Below are positions 8,597-14,690 of a stretch of DNA of 14,690 nucleotides, one piece after another (the first letter of the stretch is position 1; the number at the start of each line of letters is the position of its first letter). A program made the position numbers and the translations under genes. The stretch is from positions 1 through 14,690 of the forward strand of contig JAEVZQ010000484.1 in assembly GCA_023392135.1 (NCBI GenBank), read 5' to 3'. Below the pieces are notes generated by a model, which was given only the letters and a program-made list of their open reading frames with translations, was not told where the DNA came from and did no database searches. Origin of the DNA: Pseudomonadota bacterium (lineage in GTDB: Bacteria; Pseudomonadota; Alphaproteobacteria; Rhizobiales; Hyphomicrobiaceae).

Positions 8597-9414
8597 AAGC
8601 GCTCACCATCGCAGCCCAGGAGATCCGCGTCGGCTTGCGAAACCGCTGGGTCATGGCGGCGACGCTCGTCATGGCCGTCTTCGCCCTGTCGCTCGCCCTG
8701 CTAGGGAGTGCTCCAACCGGAACGGTGGGCGCGGTTCCGCTCGCCGTCGTGGTCGTCAGCCTCGCGAGCCTCACCATCTTCCTGGTTCCGCTGATCGCCC
8801 TGATGCTGTCGTTCGACGCCATCGTCGGAGAGCACGAGCGGGGCACGCTGATGCTTCTCCTGGCCTATCCCGTGGCGCGCTGGCAGGTCGTCGGCGGCAA
8901 GATGATCGGCCAGACCGCCATCCTCGCCGTCGCAATCCTGATCGGCTACGGCAGCGCCGCCGCGGCCCTGGTGCTGAAAGGCGATGCCGGTCCCGATGCC
9001 TGGACCGCATTCTCCGGCCTTGTCGCAACCTCGGTGATGCTCGGAGCGAGCTTCGTCGCGCTGGGTTGCCTCGCCAGCGCCATCGTCCGCGACCGGGCGA
9101 CCGCCGCAGGGCTGGCCGTCGGCATCTGGCTGTTCTTCGTGCTGATCTACGATACGGCGCTGCTCGGCTTCCTCGTGGCCGACCAGGGGCGGATCGTCAG
9201 CAAGAGCGCGCTCGATACGCTCCTGCTGCTCAACCCCGCCGACGCCTACCGGCTGTTCAACACGACGGCTTCGGGAGCCGCATCGGTCTACAGCGGCATG
9301 GCCGGACCGGCCGAGGCCGTGCTTCCGCCCGTCATCCTCATCATTGCCCTCGCCGCGTGGATCGTGCTGCCCGCATTGGCGGCAGTGGCGGCCCTGCACA
9401 GGAGACCTGTATGA
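8593..9414 (+). CDS. nosY: NosY, ABC-2-type membrane permease of the NosDFY complex
   Basis: NosY is the inner-membrane partner of the NosF ATPase. The 273-residue product has about six hydrophobic segments (near 20-38, 47-75, 108-128, 139-163, 170-193 and 244-266), the usual number for NosY. Family-typical stretches are HERGTLMLLLAYPVARW after helix two and LLLNPADAYRLF near residues 211-222. The start is GTG 8593, overlapping the nosF TGA (GTGA); the end overlaps the nosL ATG (ATGA). Strict overlap with neighbours on both sides supports the start and a one-to-one supply of subunits. Confidence 0.95.
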   Translation: MKALTIAAQEIRVGLRNRWVMAATLVMAVFALSLALLGSAPTGTVGAVPLAVVVVSLASLTIFLVPLIALMLSFDAIVGEHERGTLMLLLAYPVARWQVVGGKMIGQTAILAVAILIGYGSAAAALVLKGDAGPDAWTAFSGLVATSVMLGASFVALGCLASAIVRDRATAAGLAVGIWLFFVLIYDTALLGFLVADQGRIVSKSALDTLLLLNPADAYRLFNTTASGAASVYSGMAGPAEAVLPPVILIIALAAWIVLPALAAVAALHRRPV

Positions 9415-9959
9415 GCCTGCGTATTCTTCTCTCAGCCGTCCTGGCGGCAAGCGTGCTCGCCGGCTGCAAGGACGAGGTGACGACGGCTGCGGCGCCGTCC
9501 CCGCTCGAAGCCCAGGCCGATGCGACCGGCCATTACTGCGGAATGCTGCTCTCCGATCATACAGGGCCGAAGGGCCAGATCCACGTCACGAGTGGCCCGC
9601 CCTACTGGTTCTCGTCGGTACGCGATACGATCGCCTTCACCCGCCTTCCCGAGGAGCCGCGCGACATCGTTGCCATCTACGTCAACGACATGGGCCGTGC
9701 GGGCAACTGGGACCAGCCGGAGCCCGGCACGTGGATCGATGCCCGGCAGGCACATTTCGTCATTGAGAGTGACCAGGCCGGCGGCATGGGTGCACCCGAG
9801 GCGGTGCCGTTCTCCGACCCCGCAGCGGCGGAGGCGTTCCGGGCGAAGCATGGCGGCCGGGTCGTCCGGCTCGAGGAAGTCCCCGACGCGTACGTCCTCG
9901 GCGCGGTGGAGCTCGAGCATCAGGCGAACGGCACCGACAGCCATCATTCCAGCGAGTGA
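9411..9959 (+). CDS. nosL: NosL, outer-membrane-type lipoprotein copper chaperone
   Basis: NosL binds Cu(I) and delivers copper for NosZ maturation, probably at the NosDFY complex. The 182-residue product has a lipoprotein signal peptide with lipobox VLAGC (C19 lipidated), so it is membrane-anchored on the periplasmic face. The conserved HYCGM motif (C43, M45) is the family mark and a likely copper-binding element; further methionines at M94 and M126 lie in conserved-looking loops. The tail is rich in histidine (H170, H178, H179), which might add metal binding, but I cannot show this. The ATG overlaps the nosY stop. nosX follows after 10 bases. Confidence 0.95.
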   Translation: MSLRILLSAVLAASVLAGCKDEVTTAAAPSPLEAQADATGHYCGMLLSDHTGPKGQIHVTSGPPYWFSSVRDTIAFTRLPEEPRDIVAIYVNDMGRAGNWDQPEPGTWIDARQAHFVIESDQAGGMGAPEAVPFSDPAAAEAFRAKHGGRVVRLEEVPDAYVLGAVELEHQANGTDSHHSSE

Positions 9960-9969
9960 GGAAAGACAG

Positions 9970-10974
9970 ATGCTGACGCGCAGGCGATTTCTCGCCATCG
10001 CCGCAACCGCAACCGCACTGCCAGGCTTGCCCGCAGCAGGCCGGGTGCAAGCCGCGGCAGCCCCCGTCGTCTGGCGCGGGGTGGCCATGGGGGCGCTGGC
10101 CTCGATCACGCTCGCGCATCCCGACCGCGCAGCCGCGCGCCGCTGCATCACACGCTGCGTTGCAGAGATCGACCGGCTCGAATCGATTTTCAGCCTGTAC
10201 CGGCCCGATTCCGCGATCGCGCGGCTCAACCAGGAGGGCATTCTCGCGTCGCCGCCACAGGAGCTGCTGGAGGTTTTGTCCTTCAGCCTCGGACTGGCCG
10301 AGGCCACAGGCGGAGCATTCGATCCCACCATTCAGCCGCTCTTCCGCGCATACCTCGAGCATTTCGGCGCCACTCCCATACCCACGGCGCCGCCTGCACC
10401 GGATCGCATAAAGGAGGCCCTGGCGCTCGTCGGCCACAAACAGGTGGAGGTGGATGAAGGCGGGATCCGCTTTTCGCGGCACAGTATGGCCATTACGCTC
10501 AACGGCGTCGCGCAAGGCTATGTCACGGACCGGATCGCGGCGCTTCTGCGAGGGGAAGGCTTCAACGACGTGCTGCTCGATCTCGGCGAGCTACGCGCCG
10601 CGGGCCGGCACCCGGACGGACGCCCGTGGCGGGCGGCTGTAAAAGATCCGGCGGGCGAACGCAACAGCGTGCTGACGGTCGACCTCGCCGAAGCACAGCC
10701 TGCACTTCCCGCGCTCGCCACGTCAGCCGGGCACAGCACGGTCTTCGATCGCGATGGCCGCTGGCACCATCTGCTCGATCCGCGCACCGGCTCCAGCGCC
10801 CGCCAACACGCCTCCGTCACGGTCGCGGCAAAAGAGGCAATGATCGCCGACGGTCTCTCGACCGCGCTCTCAATCGTGCCGCCTGCTGAGGCGGGCCTCC
10901 TGCTCAAAGCGCATGCGCCGGCTCGGGCCTGGCTTCTCGACGCGAACGGTCTGATGATGCAGCACAGCGCCTGA
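9970..10974 (+). CDS. nosX: NosX, ApbE-type FMN transferase (for NosR)
   Basis: ApbE-family enzymes use FAD and Mg2+ to attach FMN covalently to a threonine of a target protein; NosX is the version dedicated to the periplasmic domain of NosR. The 334-residue product opens with a twin-arginine signal (TRRRFLAIAA) and a processing region ending near residue 31. ApbE motifs in order: FDPTIQPL (117-124), LNGVAQGY (177-184), LLDLGE (202-207), HHLLDPRTG (266-274) and ADGLSTAL (293-300), with D294 a probable Mg2+ ligand. GAGGAAAG (9958-9965) precedes the ATG. It is the last gene of the nos operon, and a hairpin follows directly. Confidence 0.95.
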   Translation: MLTRRRFLAIAATATALPGLPAAGRVQAAAAPVVWRGVAMGALASITLAHPDRAAARRCITRCVAEIDRLESIFSLYRPDSAIARLNQEGILASPPQELLEVLSFSLGLAEATGGAFDPTIQPLFRAYLEHFGATPIPTAPPAPDRIKEALALVGHKQVEVDEGGIRFSRHSMAITLNGVAQGYVTDRIAALLRGEGFNDVLLDLGELRAAGRHPDGRPWRAAVKDPAGERNSVLTVDLAEAQPALPALATSAGHSTVFDRDGRWHHLLDPRTGSSARQHASVTVAAKEAMIADGLSTALSIVPPAEAGLLLKAHAPARAWLLDANGLMMQHSA

Positions 10975-10991
10975 GCCCCCTGCGGAGGCTC
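10973..10991 (+). terminator. Hairpin at the end of the nos operon
   Basis: GAGCC (10973-10977) pairs with GGCTC (10987-10991), and CC (10979-10980) with GG (10984-10985) after one C-A mismatch, leaving a three-base TGC loop. It overlaps the nosX stop codon. There is no T-tract after it, so it is at best a weak or Rho-assisted terminator, or a 3'-end stabilising stem. Confidence 0.35.
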
Positions 10992-11077
10992 GCCTGGTCC
11001 AGAGTCGATTGGGCGCATTCTCGCCTCCGGCGTTTATCGGGCGTAACTGCGATGAAGTGCCTGCAGGGATCGAGAGC

Positions 11078-11497
11078 ATGCCCAGCGACGTCAAGCGCCG
11101 TCTCGAAGCAGCCATTCGCGAAGCGGACGAGAAAAGTCGGGCTGGCTTCCGCGAAGCCCGCGTCGTCTCACCGGAGATCACGCAGGCGTTCGCCCCGGTG
11201 GAAGCGGCGGCCCGGGAGCTTGAAGATTATATCCGGTCGATTCCGGGCGTCAGCCTGATGATCAATCCCGATAGCATCTTGCTCAAGCTCGGCGACCTGG
11301 AGCTTTGGCTCAGCTACGATCCTTCGTCCAAGATATACGTCGGTGAGGAGAGCGGCCACTCCTGGTATGATAGTGAACGCTTCGCCGAGCACTATACCTG
11401 GCCCAGTGCCGAAGAGTGCACGGATGCTTTGATCAGATCCTGCGCGGAATATGTTCGCATGGCCCGCGCAATCAGCCAGTCGGCCGAGCAGAGCTGA
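11078..11497 (+). CDS. Unrecognised 139-residue protein
   Basis: I do not recognise this family. From ATG 11078 the product is 139 residues, soluble, without signal peptide or membrane helix. It looks alpha-beta-alpha: an amphipathic helix rich in Lys, Arg and Glu (about 1-25), a helix ending near residue 61, a central beta-rich part with SLMINPDSILLKLGDLELWLSY-like alternation (about 67-88), then GEESGHSWYDSE and a C-terminal helix with C115 and C121. AGGGA (11065-11069) stands eight bases before the ATG. The frame continues upstream to a TTG at 11009, but the extra 23 residues look non-coding. The gene lies 103 bases after nosX and 36 bases before the RNase Z-like gene, so it most likely forms a unit with the latter. 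Confidence 0.7.
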   Translation: MPSDVKRRLEAAIREADEKSRAGFREARVVSPEITQAFAPVEAAARELEDYIRSIPGVSLMINPDSILLKLGDLELWLSYDPSSKIYVGEESGHSWYDSERFAEHYTWPSAEECTDALIRSCAEYVRMARAISQSAEQS

Positions 11498-11510
11498 TGC
11501 ATCGCATCAG
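11494..11510 (+). promoter_or_regulatory. Intercistronic hairpin between the unknown gene and the RNase Z-like gene
   Basis: CTGATGC (11494-11500) is perfectly complementary to GCATCAG (11504-11510) with a three-base ATC loop; allowing one bulged G the stem extends by two pairs. It contains the stop codon of the upstream gene and ends four bases before the strong Shine-Dalgarno GGAGGAGAGGG (11514-11524) of the next gene. There is no T-tract, so an RNA-processing, stability or translation-coupling element is more likely than a terminator. Confidence 0.4.
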
Positions 11511-11533
11511 GCTGGAGGAGAGGGTCGACCAGA

Positions 11534-12553
11534 ATGCCGCGGCTGTTCGATGCCTCCCTTGTAAACGATCCCTTTGATGACCCGGGCGTCCTGATCGACG
11601 TCATGTTCGAGCGCCGCGCGCTTTTATTCGACATAGGCGACCTGTCTCGGTTGCCTCCGCGAAAGCTGCTTCGGCTATCCGACGTTTTTGTCAGCCACAG
11701 GCATATGGACCACTTTGCGGGCTTCGACCAATTGCTCAAAGTTCTGCTTGGCCGAGATCAAGTGCTCAACATCTATGGTCCGCCGGGAATGGTCGATGCG
11801 GTAGGTCACAAGCTGTCCGCATACACGTGGAATCTGGTGACAGGTTATGCAGGCAACCTGGTGATCCGCGCACATGAGCTCAACGAGGACGGCCGCCTGA
11901 CGTCAGTGGCATTCCAGAGCCGACACCAATTCGCGCGCGGTAAAGCGATTACGAGCGATTGCCGCGATTTCGTCCTGCTCCGGGAGCCGCGTTTTCACGT
12001 CCAGGCGGCGTTCCTCGACCACGGCATTCCATCGCTCGGCTTTGCGCTCGAGGAAACGATGCATGTGAATGTCTGGCGCAACAGGGTTGCGGAAGCAGGC
12101 CTGAAGATCGGGCCATGGCTGCGCAATCTGAAGGAAGCCGCAGCGCGCGGCGACCCGGATGAGACGCCGATCCCAGTGGAATGGGACGAGCCACGTTCAG
12201 AAAAGCCGTCCACGCTTCCGTTGGGCCCGCTCAAGCGCGAGATCCTTCAAATCACGCCGGGACGGAAGACCGCTTATGTTGTCGATGCCGCGTACACGCC
12301 GGAAAATTGCGAGAGGATCATTGCCCTCGCAAACGACGCAGAGCTTCTGTTCATAGAAGCGCCATTCCTCGAATTCGACAGCATGCACGCCAAGGATCGG
12401 CAGCACCTGACGGCATACCAGGCCGGTTCGCTTGCACGCCGGGCCAACGTCAAGCGGATCGTGACGCTGCACTATTCACCTCGCTATGAAGGGCGCGGTT
12501 CGCAGCTCGAAATGGAGGCACTTTCCGCTTTCAAAGGGGCCGGCGGAACATGA
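11534..12553 (+). CDS. Metallo-beta-lactamase-fold hydrolase, RNase Z-like
   Basis: This 339-residue soluble protein has the zinc-binding signature HxHxDH as H55, H57, D59 and H60 in SHRHMDH, then DHGIPSLGF (162-170, matching the DHxxPxxG segment of RNase Z), a probable bridging aspartate D251 in VVDAAYTPEN, an HLT motif at H291 and the C-terminal HYSPRY (313-318, like HFSxRY of RNase Z). These place it in the RNase Z/ElaC branch of the superfamily. The N-terminus lacks the usual LGTG and PTxxR opening of housekeeping tRNase Z and instead reads DPFDDPGVLIDV. It may therefore act on another phosphodiester or ester substrate; none can be read from sequence. It has a very strong ribosome site nine bases before ATG 11534 and follows the unknown gene closely. 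Confidence 0.85.
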   Translation: MPRLFDASLVNDPFDDPGVLIDVMFERRALLFDIGDLSRLPPRKLLRLSDVFVSHRHMDHFAGFDQLLKVLLGRDQVLNIYGPPGMVDAVGHKLSAYTWNLVTGYAGNLVIRAHELNEDGRLTSVAFQSRHQFARGKAITSDCRDFVLLREPRFHVQAAFLDHGIPSLGFALEETMHVNVWRNRVAEAGLKIGPWLRNLKEAAARGDPDETPIPVEWDEPRSEKPSTLPLGPLKREILQITPGRKTAYVVDAAYTPENCERIIALANDAELLFIEAPFLEFDSMHAKDRQHLTAYQAGSLARRANVKRIVTLHYSPRYEGRGSQLEMEALSAFKGAGGT

Positions 12554-12875
12554 CGATCTTCCGACTTCCCCCGTTCGCTTCTGCCCCGGCACCCATTCGT
12601 TCGATCGGCAATTGCGTCCGAAAGGAATAGTCGATCAGTAACTTGCTGGAGTTGTACGCTTAATGTGGCGAGCGAATGCTTGGTGCCCCATGGGATTACG
12701 CGCCCCAGCCTGGCCGACCGGAGCGCGCAAACCGTCAGAAAGCAACGACGGGCACCCAGGCCCGCATCTACGCAGGGCACCCGATCCGGGGGCCAGCGCC
12801 AAGGTGAGGGAGAAGCACCTTTACCGCGGCCAACTTGCCACTTTAACAATTTCCGAGACGACTGGTTCCACTTAG
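12554..12875. other. Non-coding or decayed interval
   Basis: No frame here has a convincing start, ribosome site or recognisable domain; open frames on both strands are short and of biased composition. There is a short direct repeat of GGGCACCC (once in the middle of the interval, again about 20 bases later). The interval ends where the antiporter remnant begins, so it probably represents the scar of a deletion or rearrangement. I saw no transposase fragment, inverted terminal repeats or tRNA. Confidence 0.5.
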
Positions 12876-13232
12876 TTGCCGCTTCGCGCAGAAAAGCTGC
12901 CCATTTTCTATGGTGATGCGTCCCGGCTGGACATTCTGAACCGGGTCCGCGTCAATAAAGCCTCTGCAATCGTTATCACGATGAATGATCCACTGGCAGC
13001 AGAGAGGATCATAGGCGAAATCCACCGGACATGGCCGCTGGTCCCTGTTTATACCCGCGCTCGAGACGGCGCACATGCGGTTCGGCTGTTGCGGCAGGGT
13101 GCGGCTGTCGCGGTGCCCGAGACGATCGAAGGCAGCCTGCAGCTTGCCGGTCATATCCTTGCCGATCTTGGGATAAATGAGGACGTGGTCCGCCGCAGAC
13201 TGGAGCACCAGAGAACTCTGGAAGAGGTTTGA
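12876..13232 (+). pseudogene. 5'-truncated Kef-type antiporter remnant (RCK/TrkA-N domain only)
   Basis: The 118 codons read as the second half of an RCK (TrkA-N) nucleotide-binding domain as found at the C-terminus of KefB/KefC-type potassium/proton antiporters: FYGDASRLDILNRV, then a segment ending AIVITMNDPLAAERI, then PVYTRARDGAHAVRLLRQGA and a closing helical part with ETIEGSLQLAGHILADLGI. The preceding GxGRxG nucleotide loop and the whole membrane antiporter domain (over 400 residues) are missing; a TAG stands directly before the TTG at 12876 and there is no ribosome site. It ends at a normal stop. The remaining part looks uncorrupted, which suggests a fairly recent loss of the 5' end. 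Expression as a free regulatory domain is possible but not supported. Confidence 0.75.
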
Positions 13233-13291
13233 GATTGCAGACGAAGGTCCATTTCGAAGGGGCGAGAGGCACGCATTCGAACTGCGCAAAA

Positions 13292-13305
13292 GCACACGAC
13301 TGTGC
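13292..13305. promoter_or_regulatory. Small inverted repeat upstream of glk
   Basis: GCACA-CGAC-TGTGC forms a perfect 5-bp dyad with a four-base centre, 44 bases before the glucokinase start. Size and place would suit an operator, but 5-bp arms are common by chance. Nothing else is visible in the 117-base gap 13233-13349 apart from the glk ribosome site. Confidence 0.2.
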
Positions 13306-13349
13306 ACGTCTGAGTCGGCGCAGCTTGATGATCGGAACGGAGGCACAGC

Positions 13350-14315
13350 ATGGCCTTGCATGAGGTGCTCGTAGCCGACATCGGCGGGACCAATGCGCGC
13401 TTTGCCGTAGCCGACCAGGACACGTTGCAGCTTACCAACGTCGCCAGCTACCGCTGCGCGGAGTTTCCATCGATTATCGACGTTGCCCGGGGCTATCTGA
13501 GCGGTATTCCCAATCCGCCGAAAATTGCAGCCATGGCTGTTGCCGCACCCGTGGGTGGAGAATGGATCCAGTTCACGAATTCCACCTGGAAATTCCGAGT
13601 CAGCGAGCTCAGCACTGCTTTGGGATTGCGGGAGCTTCTGCTCCTCAACGACTTCGAAGCATTGGCCTATGCACTGCCGCGCCTCGAACAAACGGATCTC
13701 CATCAGATCGGCGGCGCCGGGCCGCTGGAGCATGCCACGAAGGCGGTGCTGGGACCAGGAACAGGGCTCGGTGTCGCGGGCCTCGCCTGGTCAGCGGGCG
13801 GCTGGGTGGCTGTGCCGAGCGAAGGGGGACACTCCACGTTCGCGTCGGCGGATGCGCGCGAGCTCGCAATGGTGGAGCGCCTCATAACCGGCAGGGGTCA
13901 TCTGTCGGTGGAGCGCGTCGTTTCGGGTCCTGGAATTGTCGAGGTTTACCGTGCCCTGGCGGAACTACAGGGACATACCGCACCGCCCCTGAAACCCGCC
14001 GAAGTCGTCGCTCGCGCGCGCTCGGGGTCTGATCCGCTGGCCCGGGAAGCGATCGAGAAGTTCGCGACATGGCTCGGCCGCTTTGCAGGAGACGTAGCGC
14101 TGCTCTTCGGAGCCAAAGGCGGCATTTACCTCGGCGGCGGCATTGCACCGAAGCTCATCGACTTTCTCTCGGCTGGTGGATTCCGCGAAGCATTCGAGGC
14201 AAAGGGCCGGATGTCAACTTATTTGGCTCCGCTTCCGGTGTATGTGATCTTATCTGGCGAGGCGGCACTCAAGGGGGCCGCCGCAGCACTGGCGACGCGG
14301 CTGCACGAGCCATAG
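13350..14315 (+). CDS. glk: Glucokinase
   Basis: Glucokinase phosphorylates glucose to glucose 6-phosphate with ATP in the cytoplasm, feeding the Entner-Doudoroff or other sugar pathways. The product is 321 residues, the same length as typical proteobacterial Glk. Motifs: DIGGTNARFAV (10-20, phosphate-1 loop), FTNSTW (75-80), LLNDFEALAY (98-107) with catalytic D101, GPGTGLGVA (135-143, phosphate-2 region), EGGH (158-161, sugar binding) and a GGIYLGGGIAP adenosine-motif segment near the C-terminus. It is the Glk type rather than the ROK type, since the CxCGxxGC zinc motif is absent. ATG 13350 is preceded by GGAGG (13339-13343). It stands alone, downstream of the antiporter remnant. Confidence 0.95.
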   Translation: MALHEVLVADIGGTNARFAVADQDTLQLTNVASYRCAEFPSIIDVARGYLSGIPNPPKIAAMAVAAPVGGEWIQFTNSTWKFRVSELSTALGLRELLLLNDFEALAYALPRLEQTDLHQIGGAGPLEHATKAVLGPGTGLGVAGLAWSAGGWVAVPSEGGHSTFASADARELAMVERLITGRGHLSVERVVSGPGIVEVYRALAELQGHTAPPLKPAEVVARARSGSDPLAREAIEKFATWLGRFAGDVALLFGAKGGIYLGGGIAPKLIDFLSAGGFREAFEAKGRMSTYLAPLPVYVILSGEAALKGAAAALATRLHEP

Positions 14316-14323
14316 ATCAGGAC

Positions 14324-14346
14324 GGCTCGACCTGACCAGACGAGCC
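14324..14346 (+). terminator. Possible weak terminator hairpin after glk
   Basis: GGCTCG (14324-14329) pairs perfectly with CGAGCC (14341-14346) across an 11-base loop, nine bases after the glk stop. No T-tract follows and the loop is long, so the terminator reading is tentative. Confidence 0.25.
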
Positions 14347-14414
14347 CTTGCGCCATCTGCCCATCAGGTGCATCCCAGAACCAGGTCCCAAGCTATCGCG
14401 CTATTCCTGACGCC

Positions 14415-14690
14415 ATGTGCAATCTCTACTCCATGACCCGCGTGCCGGAAGCCGTTCGCCGGCTTTTTCGAGTGGCGCACAACCGGGCCGCGGCATACGA
14501 GCCGCTGCGGGCGATCTTTCCGGGCCACCTCGCGCCGGTCGTGCGGAAAGCCGCAGATGGCGAGAGGGAGATCGCCATTCTGTCCTGGGGCTTCATCCTG
14601 CCGCAGAACGGTCGCGCCCCGAGGCGCGTCACCAATGTCCGGGACGACAAGGTGCTCACGAGCGGCTTCTGGCGGGATTCGTTCCAGCTG
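14415..14690 (+). CDS. SRAP-domain protein, YedK/HMCES type (N-terminal part; cut by window edge)
   Basis: SRAP proteins use Cys2 to form a stable thiazolidine crosslink with abasic sites in single-stranded DNA, shielding them during replication. The 92 codons present start MCNLYSMTR, exposing C2 after methionine removal, and include ILSWGFILP (55-63, matching the conserved WGxxP region) and VTNVRDDK (72-79), where N74 and R76 match the DNA-contacting NxR motif. The catalytic histidine and glutamate of the family would lie beyond the right edge. There is no clear Shine-Dalgarno before ATG 14415, but the M-C start is obligatory for the family and fixes it. No LexA box is visible in the 99 bases after glk. 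Confidence 0.9.
   Translation, partial: MCNLYSMTRVPEAVRRLFRVAHNRAAAYEPLRAIFPGHLAPVVRKAADGEREIAILSWGFILPQNGRAPRRVTNVRDDKVLTSGFWRDSFQL

Noticed and set aside
11009..11077. TTG start for the 139-residue gene
   Set aside because: No ribosome site before the TTG, whereas ATG 11078 has AGGGA at good spacing, and the extra residues look non-coding.
12554..12875. Possible tRNA or mobile-element end in the gene-free interval
   Set aside because: A TTCGATC stretch recalls a T-loop but no acceptor or anticodon stems can be built, and no terminal inverted repeats or transposase pieces are visible.
12843..13733. Long minus-strand open frame of 296 codons
   Set aside because: It runs antisense across the antiporter remnant and glk, both of which have clear motifs on the plus strand; its product shows no recognisable domain.
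1..14690. CRISPR arrays, tandem repeats, phage attachment sites
   Set aside because: Reading through the window I saw no regularly spaced direct repeats or long duplicated segments.

Overview
The window is GC-rich and codes densely on both strands. Its gene content and protein style (cbb3 oxidase of the FixN/CcoN type with an extra N-terminal helix, clade I Tat-exported NosZ, NosR plus NosX) suggest a facultatively denitrifying alphaproteobacterium, plausibly of the Hyphomicrobiales. This is inferred from protein resemblance only; there is no rRNA or other marker here.

Layout. Bases 1-949 (minus strand) hold the N-terminal 316 residues of CcoN, the catalytic subunit of the high-affinity cbb3 oxidase; the gene runs off the left edge. 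Bases 1165-2052 (minus) encode a 295-residue ferritin/rubrerythrin-like helical protein whose diiron site looks only half preserved. A divergent intergenic region (2053-2186) carries an FNR/CRP-family-like site and an 8-bp inverted repeat. Rightward from it runs a complete, tightly packed nitrous oxide reductase operon, nosR-nosZ-nosD-nosF-nosY-nosL-nosX (2187-10974), with 4-bp start/stop overlaps at D/F, F/Y and Y/L.

After nosX comes a small hairpin, then two genes on the same strand: an unrecognised 139-residue protein (11078-11497) and a metallo-beta-lactamase-fold, RNase Z-like hydrolase (11534-12553), separated by 36 bases that contain a perfect 7-bp hairpin. Bases 12554-12875 show no gene. 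They lead into a 5'-truncated remnant of a Kef-type potassium/proton antiporter (only the C-terminal part of its RCK/TrkA-N domain, about 12876-13232). Then come glucokinase (glk, 13350-14315) and the first 92 codons of an SRAP-domain (YedK/HMCES-type) protein at the right edge.

How the genes work together. NosZ reduces N2O to N2 in the periplasm. NosD, NosF and NosY form the ABC-type machinery needed to mature its CuZ centre, and NosL is the lipoprotein copper chaperone. NosR is the membrane flavo/iron-sulfur protein that supports electron supply and expression, and NosX is the ApbE-type enzyme expected to attach FMN to NosR. The cbb3 oxidase next door serves microaerobic respiration, so the left two thirds of the window is a low-oxygen respiration module. 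The right third is ordinary chromosomal material with signs of gene decay. I found no CRISPR array, insertion sequence, tRNA or rRNA. The nos system is well known; the less familiar items are the lopsided ferritin-like protein, the signals in the divergent promoter region, and the unknown-protein/RNase Z-like pair.
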